Shown piece by piece: positions 60,016 to 64,000 of a DNA stretch of 64,000 nucleotides (positions within the stretch are counted from its first letter, which is position 1; every line of letters starts with the position of its first letter). Source of the DNA: Dechloromonas sp. TW-R-39-2 (GTDB lineage: Bacteria > Pseudomonadota > Gammaproteobacteria > Burkholderiales > Rhodocyclaceae); the NCBI RefSeq assembly GCF_016864195.1, contig NZ_CP045202.1, positions 2,325,001 to 2,389,000 of the forward strand. Direction: 5' to 3'. The position numbers were made by a program, and so were the translations under genes. The notes beneath the pieces were generated by a model. That model made no database searches and was not told the origin of the DNA. It was given only the letters and a program-made list of their open reading frames with translations.

Positions 60016-61320
60016 ATGAAAATGAACCGGCTGACTACCCTGATCGGTATCGCCCTGGTGCTCGGCGTCATCGTCGGCTATGCCTGCAACACGCTGGCAT
60101 CCAGCCCGGCCCAGGCCAAGGAAATCGCGTCTTACTTCGGCATTCTGACCGACATTTTCCTGCGCCTGATCAAGATGATCATCGCCCCGCTCGTCTTTGC
60201 GACGCTGGTTGCCGGCCTGGCCGGCATGGGCGACTCCAAGACCGTCGGCCGGATTGGTGCCAAGGCACTCGGCTGGTTCGTCGGCGCATCATTCTGCTCG
60301 CTGCTGCTCGGCCTCGTCTTTGCCAATATCCTGCGTCCGGGTGAAGGGCTGAGCGTGGCATTGCCGGATACAGGCAGCGCCCTGAGCCTGAAAACCAGCG
60401 CCCTGAACCTGAAGGATTTCATCACCCACGTTTTCCCGAAGAACATCTTCGAAGCGATGGCTGCCAATGAAATCCTGCAGATTCTCGTTTTTGCTGTCTT
60501 TTTTGGTCTGGCACTGGGCCATCTGCATAACCAGACGGCCCGTAGCCTGGTATGCACGATGGAAGAAATCGTCCATGTCATGCTCAAGGTCACCGACTAC
60601 GTCATGCGTTTTGCCCCGGTCGGCGTTTTCGGTGCCGTTGCCGGCGCAATTACCCTGCAAGGCCTCGGCATGCTGATGGTTTTCGGCAAACTGCTGGTCA
60701 GCTTCTACGCTGCCCTGGCCGCACTCTGGATCGTCCTGATCACGGCTGGCTACTTTGTCCTCGGCAAGGATGTTTTCCGCCTGCTCAAACTGGTCCGCGG
60801 TCCGATGCTGGTTGGTTTTTCAACCGCCAGCAGCGAATCGGTTTATCCGAAGCTGATGGAGCAACTGGAAAAATTCGGTATCAAGAACCGTGTAACCAGC
60901 TTTGTCCTGCCGCTGGGTTACTCCTTCAACCTCGACGGCTCGATGATCTACACCACCTTTGCCGCGCTGTTTGTCGCCCAGGCCTACAACATCCCGCTGA
61001 CCCTGACCGCCCAGATCACCATGCTGCTGGTGCTGATGGTGTCGAGCAAGGGGATTGCCGGCGTGCCGCGCGCATCGCTGGTCGTCGTTGCCGCCGTTCT
61101 GCCGATGTTCGGCCTGCCGGAAGCCGGCCTGCTGCTGGTTCTTGGCATTGACCACTTCCTCGACATGGGGCGCACCGTGACCAACGTGCTGGGCAATGCC
61201 ATCGCCACGGCCGTCGTCGCCAAGTGGGAAAACGCCATCGTCCCGGTTGATGAAACCTTGGCCGATGCCGACGAAGCCCTGCCGGTTGAAGGGGAAGATC
61301 TCGTTCCCGCTGCTGCCTGA
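60016..61320 (+). CDS. Dicarboxylate/amino-acid:cation symporter (DctA/GltP family)
   Basis: The 434-residue protein has about eight membrane helices and re-entrant loops of the DAACS family: RLIKMIIAPLVFATLVAGLAG near the N-terminus, TASSESVYPKLMEQL (HP1 serine-rich), SYSFNLDGSMIYTTF (NxDG) and SSKGIAGVPRASLV (HP2). It takes up C4-dicarboxylates or aspartate/glutamate with protons or sodium. Location after aspA favours aspartate, fumarate or succinate. A strong terminator follows. The name dctA is probable but not certain over gltP. Confidence 0.92.
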   Translation: MKMNRLTTLIGIALVLGVIVGYACNTLASSPAQAKEIASYFGILTDIFLRLIKMIIAPLVFATLVAGLAGMGDSKTVGRIGAKALGWFVGASFCSLLLGLVFANILRPGEGLSVALPDTGSALSLKTSALNLKDFITHVFPKNIFEAMAANEILQILVFAVFFGLALGHLHNQTARSLVCTMEEIVHVMLKVTDYVMRFAPVGVFGAVAGAITLQGLGMLMVFGKLLVSFYAALAALWIVLITAGYFVLGKDVFRLLKLVRGPMLVGFSTASSESVYPKLMEQLEKFGIKNRVTSFVLPLGYSFNLDGSMIYTTFAALFVAQAYNIPLTLTAQITMLLVLMVSSKGIAGVPRASLVVVAAVLPMFGLPEAGLLLVLGIDHFLDMGRTVTNVLGNAIATAVVAKWENAIVPVDETLADADEALPVEGEDLVPAAA

Positions 61321-61369
61321 CATGTACCCTCTCCTCGGTTCGGCTTCCCTCGAGTCGAACCATTTTAAT

Positions 61370-61402
61370 GACCCGGTGCGCTTTGCACCGGGTCCTTTTT
61401 TT
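61370..61402 (+). terminator. Intrinsic terminator after the DctA-type gene
   Basis: GACCCGGTGC-GCTTT-GCACCGGGTC followed by CTTTTTTT. The 10-bp perfect GC-rich stem closes the aspA-symporter transcript. Confidence 0.93.
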
Positions 61403-61410
61403 GGCAAATC

Positions 61411-62166
61411 ATGACAATCGACTGGTTCATTCTCGCTCCTGCAGCTTTCTTCGCCGGCATGGTCGATGCCGTCGTCGGGGGCGGCGGCCTTATCCAGATT
61501 CCCGTATTGCTCTCCTCATTTCCTCAAACGGCCATTCCAACGCTTTTCGGGACCAACAAGGTTTCCAGCATTGCCGGCACCAGCGCCTCGCTCTGGCGCT
61601 ATGCGCGGGCCGTTAGCATTCCCTGGCGGATTGTCCTGCCGGCGACGGCAACCGCCTTGCTCGGCGCCTGGATCGGTGCCGCACTGGTCGCCTGGATTTC
61701 ACGCGAAGCGATGCGCCCGCTGGTCGTCATCATGATGCTGACCGTTGCGATTTATACCTTCATGCGCAAGGACCTCGGCCAGACCGAAGAGCGCGAGGCC
61801 AGCCCGCGCGACGCCTGGCTGGGAGCACTATTTGGACTCGTCATCGGCATCTATGACGGATTTTTTGGCCCCGGCACCGGCAGCTTCCTGATTTTCGGCT
61901 TCGTTCGCCTGTTTGGCATGAATTTTGTACGCGCTTCGGCCAGTGCCAAGGTGATCAATGTCGCAACCAACATTTCAGCCATCGGCTTTTTTGCCAGTCA
62001 CGGCCCTATCCTGTGGGCCGTCGGCCTGACCATGGCCGTCTGCAATCTGGCAGGCGCCCAAGTCGGCACCCAACTGGCGCTGAAACATGGTGCCGGATTC
62101 ATCCGCAAAGCCTTTCTCGGCGTTGTCTGCATCCTGATCGCCAAGCAACTGATCGACCTGCTGTAA
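61411..62166 (+). CDS. TauE/SafE (TSUP) family membrane permease
   Basis: The 251-residue protein has about eight hydrophobic segments and the TSUP motifs AGMVDAVVGGGGLIQIPVLL (N-terminal glycine-rich) and FGLVIGIYDGFFGPGTGSFL (C-terminal repeat). Members move sulfite, sulfoacetate or other organic anions. The substrate here is unknown. It starts 9 bp beyond the terminator T run, with no strong Shine-Dalgarno, and is followed 37 bp later by the DctB-like sensor gene. Confidence 0.92.
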   Translation: MTIDWFILAPAAFFAGMVDAVVGGGGLIQIPVLLSSFPQTAIPTLFGTNKVSSIAGTSASLWRYARAVSIPWRIVLPATATALLGAWIGAALVAWISREAMRPLVVIMMLTVAIYTFMRKDLGQTEEREASPRDAWLGALFGLVIGIYDGFFGPGTGSFLIFGFVRLFGMNFVRASASAKVINVATNISAIGFFASHGPILWAVGLTMAVCNLAGAQVGTQLALKHGAGFIRKAFLGVVCILIAKQLIDLL

Positions 62167-62203
62167 GCCCTGCTACCATACGCGACTCCACCGCTTGCCG
62201 ACC

Positions 62204-64000
62204 ATGTCCAGCCGCCGCTCACTGCGCCACCTGCCGATTTTCATCCTGCTTCTCGTGCTGATGGGCCTGAGCAGTTTCGCTGCGCACCGCATCGCCCAGC
62301 AACTGGGCATTGCCGACCTGCAAGCCACCGGATTGCACCGACTCGACCTCTACACCGCCAGCCTGGAACGCGAGATCGGCAAATATGCTTTTCTCCCCGG
62401 CACACTCGGGCTTGAGCGCGATGTCCTGGACCTGCTCAGGAAACCGGTCGACAACAAGCTGGCACCGCAAGTCAATGCCTACCTTGAACAACTGAATGAC
62501 CGTGCCGGCACGCTGTCGATCTATGTCATCGATGCCAGCGGCCATGTCGTGGCTTCAAGCAACTGGCGCCGGGCCGACAGTTTTATTGGCGAAGATCTCT
62601 CCTTCCGCCCCTATTTCCGGGAAGCGATCGACAGCGGCAACGGCCGCTTTTTCGGCATCGGAACAACCCGCGGCGAACCCGGCTATTACCTGGCGTCGAC
62701 CCTGGCGGACGAAAGCCGGACGTTAGGTGTAGCCGTCATCAAGGTCAGCCTTGAGCAACTCGAAAAATCATGGAGCACCGTCGAGGCACCGGTCATGGTG
62801 ACCGACGAAAACGGCGTAGTCATTCTGGGCTCGGTCGCCGACTGGAAATTCACCACGCTGCGGCCGCTCGATGAAAACACCCGCAGCGCCTTCGACCAGA
62901 CCCAGCAATACAACCGGCGCGCCCTGAAACCGCTCGGCCTCAAGGAAATACAGGAACTCGACCACGGCGCACGCCTGGTCCGAATTGCCAAGGAAGGTCC
63001 GGAGATGGTCACGGTCTACCCCGTTGCCGGCCGTTTTTTGGCGCAGTCGCGCCCGCTGCCCGGCACGCCATGGACACTGACCGTCCTCTCGCACCTTGAA
63101 CAGGTCGACGACATTGCCCAAAGCCGTGCGGCACTGGCCGGCGTCGGCGCCGCCTTCCTGTTCATGCTCGGCCTGATGCTCGATGAACGCCGGCGCCACC
63201 TGAAGGACCGCCTGGCCGCCAGAGAGGCGCTGCAACAAGCACATGATGAACTGGAACGCAAAGTCGATGAACGCACCGCCGATCTCTCGGCCGCCAATCA
63301 CTTGCTGCAGGATGAAATTGCCGAACGGATCAGGGCCGAACGGACATTGCGTGCAGCCCAGGATGAACTGGTCCAGGCCGGCAAGCTCGCCGTTATCGGA
63401 CAACTATCGACCGGTATCGCCCACGAACTGAATCAACCACTGGCTGCACTGCGCACGCTTTCCGGCAACGGCGTACGCTTTCTCGACCGGGGCGACCTGA
63501 CAACGACGCGCGCCAACCTCGAACGAATCGCCCAACTGGTCGACCGCATGGGCTTGATCACCGGACAACTGCGCGCCTTTGCCCGAAAATCAAGCGGCCA
63601 GTTGCAAGCGGTGGCGCTGTGCAGTGCGCTGGACAACGCACTCGCCCTGCTCGAACAGCGCCTGAGCGAACGCGGCATCAATATCGTTCGTCACTGCCCG
63701 TTGCCCGAGCCGTTCTCGCTCTGCGACGCCAATCGGCTGGAACAAGTGCTGGTCAACCTGATCGGCAATGCCCTTGATGCCATGGATGGACAAAGCGCAC
63801 CATGCCTCGAAATCAGCTGTGAAACCATCGGCCAGCAAGCTCGCCTGACCGTTCGCGACCACGGCCCCGGGCTGGCCGAAGAAGCCCTCGCCCATTTGTT
63901 CGAACCCTTCTTTACCACCAAGGAGGCCGGCGTGGGCCTGGGCCTCGGCCTGACCATTTCGGCCGGCATCGTGCGCGACTTTGGCGGTACGCTGAGCGGT
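62204..64000 (+). CDS. dctB: DctB-like sensor histidine kinase (3' end outside window)
   Basis: The open frame from ATG 62204 gives 599 residues and is cut by the window end. A membrane segment (about 10-27) precedes a large periplasmic dCache-like sensor domain (about 30-305). A second segment (about 316-334) leads to a coiled coil, then the dimerisation helix with His407 in IAHELNQPLAALRT, and ATPase motifs NRLEQVLVNLIGNALDAM, DHGPGLAEEALAHLF and FEPFFTTKEAGVGLGLGL. The layout is that of DctB, which senses C4-dicarboxylates and phosphorylates DctD, an activator of sigma54 promoters. The dctD gene is expected just past the window. Confidence 0.88.
   Translation, partial: MSSRRSLRHLPIFILLLVLMGLSSFAAHRIAQQLGIADLQATGLHRLDLYTASLEREIGKYAFLPGTLGLERDVLDLLRKPVDNKLAPQVNAYLEQLNDRAGTLSIYVIDASGHVVASSNWRRADSFIGEDLSFRPYFREAIDSGNGRFFGIGTTRGEPGYYLASTLADESRTLGVAVIKVSLEQLEKSWSTVEAPVMVTDENGVVILGSVADWKFTTLRPLDENTRSAFDQTQQYNRRALKPLGLKEIQELDHGARLVRIAKEGPEMVTVYPVAGRFLAQSRPLPGTPWTLTVLSHLEQVDDIAQSRAALAGVGAAFLFMLGLMLDERRRHLKDRLAAREALQQAHDELERKVDERTADLSAANHLLQDEIAERIRAERTLRAAQDELVQAGKLAVIGQLSTGIAHELNQPLAALRTLSGNGVRFLDRGDLTTTRANLERIAQLVDRMGLITGQLRAFARKSSGQLQAVALCSALDNALALLEQRLSERGINIVRHCPLPEPFSLCDANRLEQVLVNLIGNALDAMDGQSAPCLEISCETIGQQARLTVRDHGPGLAEEALAHLFEPFFTTKEAGVGLGLGLTISAGIVRDFGGTLSG

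Overview
The window looks like a chromosome segment of a Rhodocyclales-type betaproteobacterium (Dechloromonas/Azonexus-like). This is inferred from high-GC coding sequence, the gene order pnp-rpsO-truB-rbfA-infB-nusA-rimP, a betaproteobacterial phasin, a tandem glycine riboswitch ahead of gcvTHP, and a dicarboxylate/aspartate locus. No rRNA or CRISPR array was seen.

Region 1 (1-10.9 kb, minus strand) is a capsule locus: a KpsM-like permease (cut by the window edge), a KpsE-like export protein, an alpha-oxoamine synthase and a 2537-residue fully reducing type I polyketide/fatty-acid synthase. The last two match the RkpG/RkpA pair of rhizobial K-antigen loci and probably make a lipid for capsule assembly or anchoring.

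Region 2 (11-27.9 kb) is an accessory island. It carries a TrwA-TrwB-TrwC-like mobilisation operon (RHH protein, coupling protein, MobF relaxase), a hairpin-rich oriT with an F-like nic site at about 20275/20276, and three copies of a 19-bp box ahead of the mobilisation transcription units. It also holds a ParDE-type toxin-antitoxin pair, several small unknown genes and four insertion sequences. The IS4 element has a 9-bp and the IS66 element an 8-bp perfect target duplication, and an IS110/IS1111 element sits inside the terminal repeat of the IS66. A three-gene operon preceded by 10-bp-phased repeats ends the island beside tRNA-Arg and tRNA-Pro. No integrase and no type IV secretion genes are visible, so it looks like a mobilisable or decayed conjugative element.

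Region 3 (28-43.6 kb) is core information processing, mostly minus strand: dksA, pnp, rpsO, truB, rbfA, infB, nusA, rimP, rluB, scpB, scpA, a LAB_N protein, trpS, a site-2-type protease, a Sua5/YciO protein and a PHP-domain RNase AM-like protein. The rimP-nusA-infB leader has a good sigma70-type promoter followed by two terminator-like hairpins.

Region 4 (43.6-57.6 kb) has the glycine cleavage operon under a glycine riboswitch, a radical SAM/B12 protein with an unusual cysteine motif, ccoG, a leucine-rich-repeat protein kinase, a DUF3597 protein, parC and a phasin.

Region 5 (57.7-64 kb) is C4-dicarboxylate/aspartate metabolism: aspA and a DctA-type symporter behind a near-consensus sigma54 promoter with two helically phased upstream palindromes, a TauE/SafE permease, and the start of a DctB-like sensor kinase that may control them through a DctD-type activator beyond the window.
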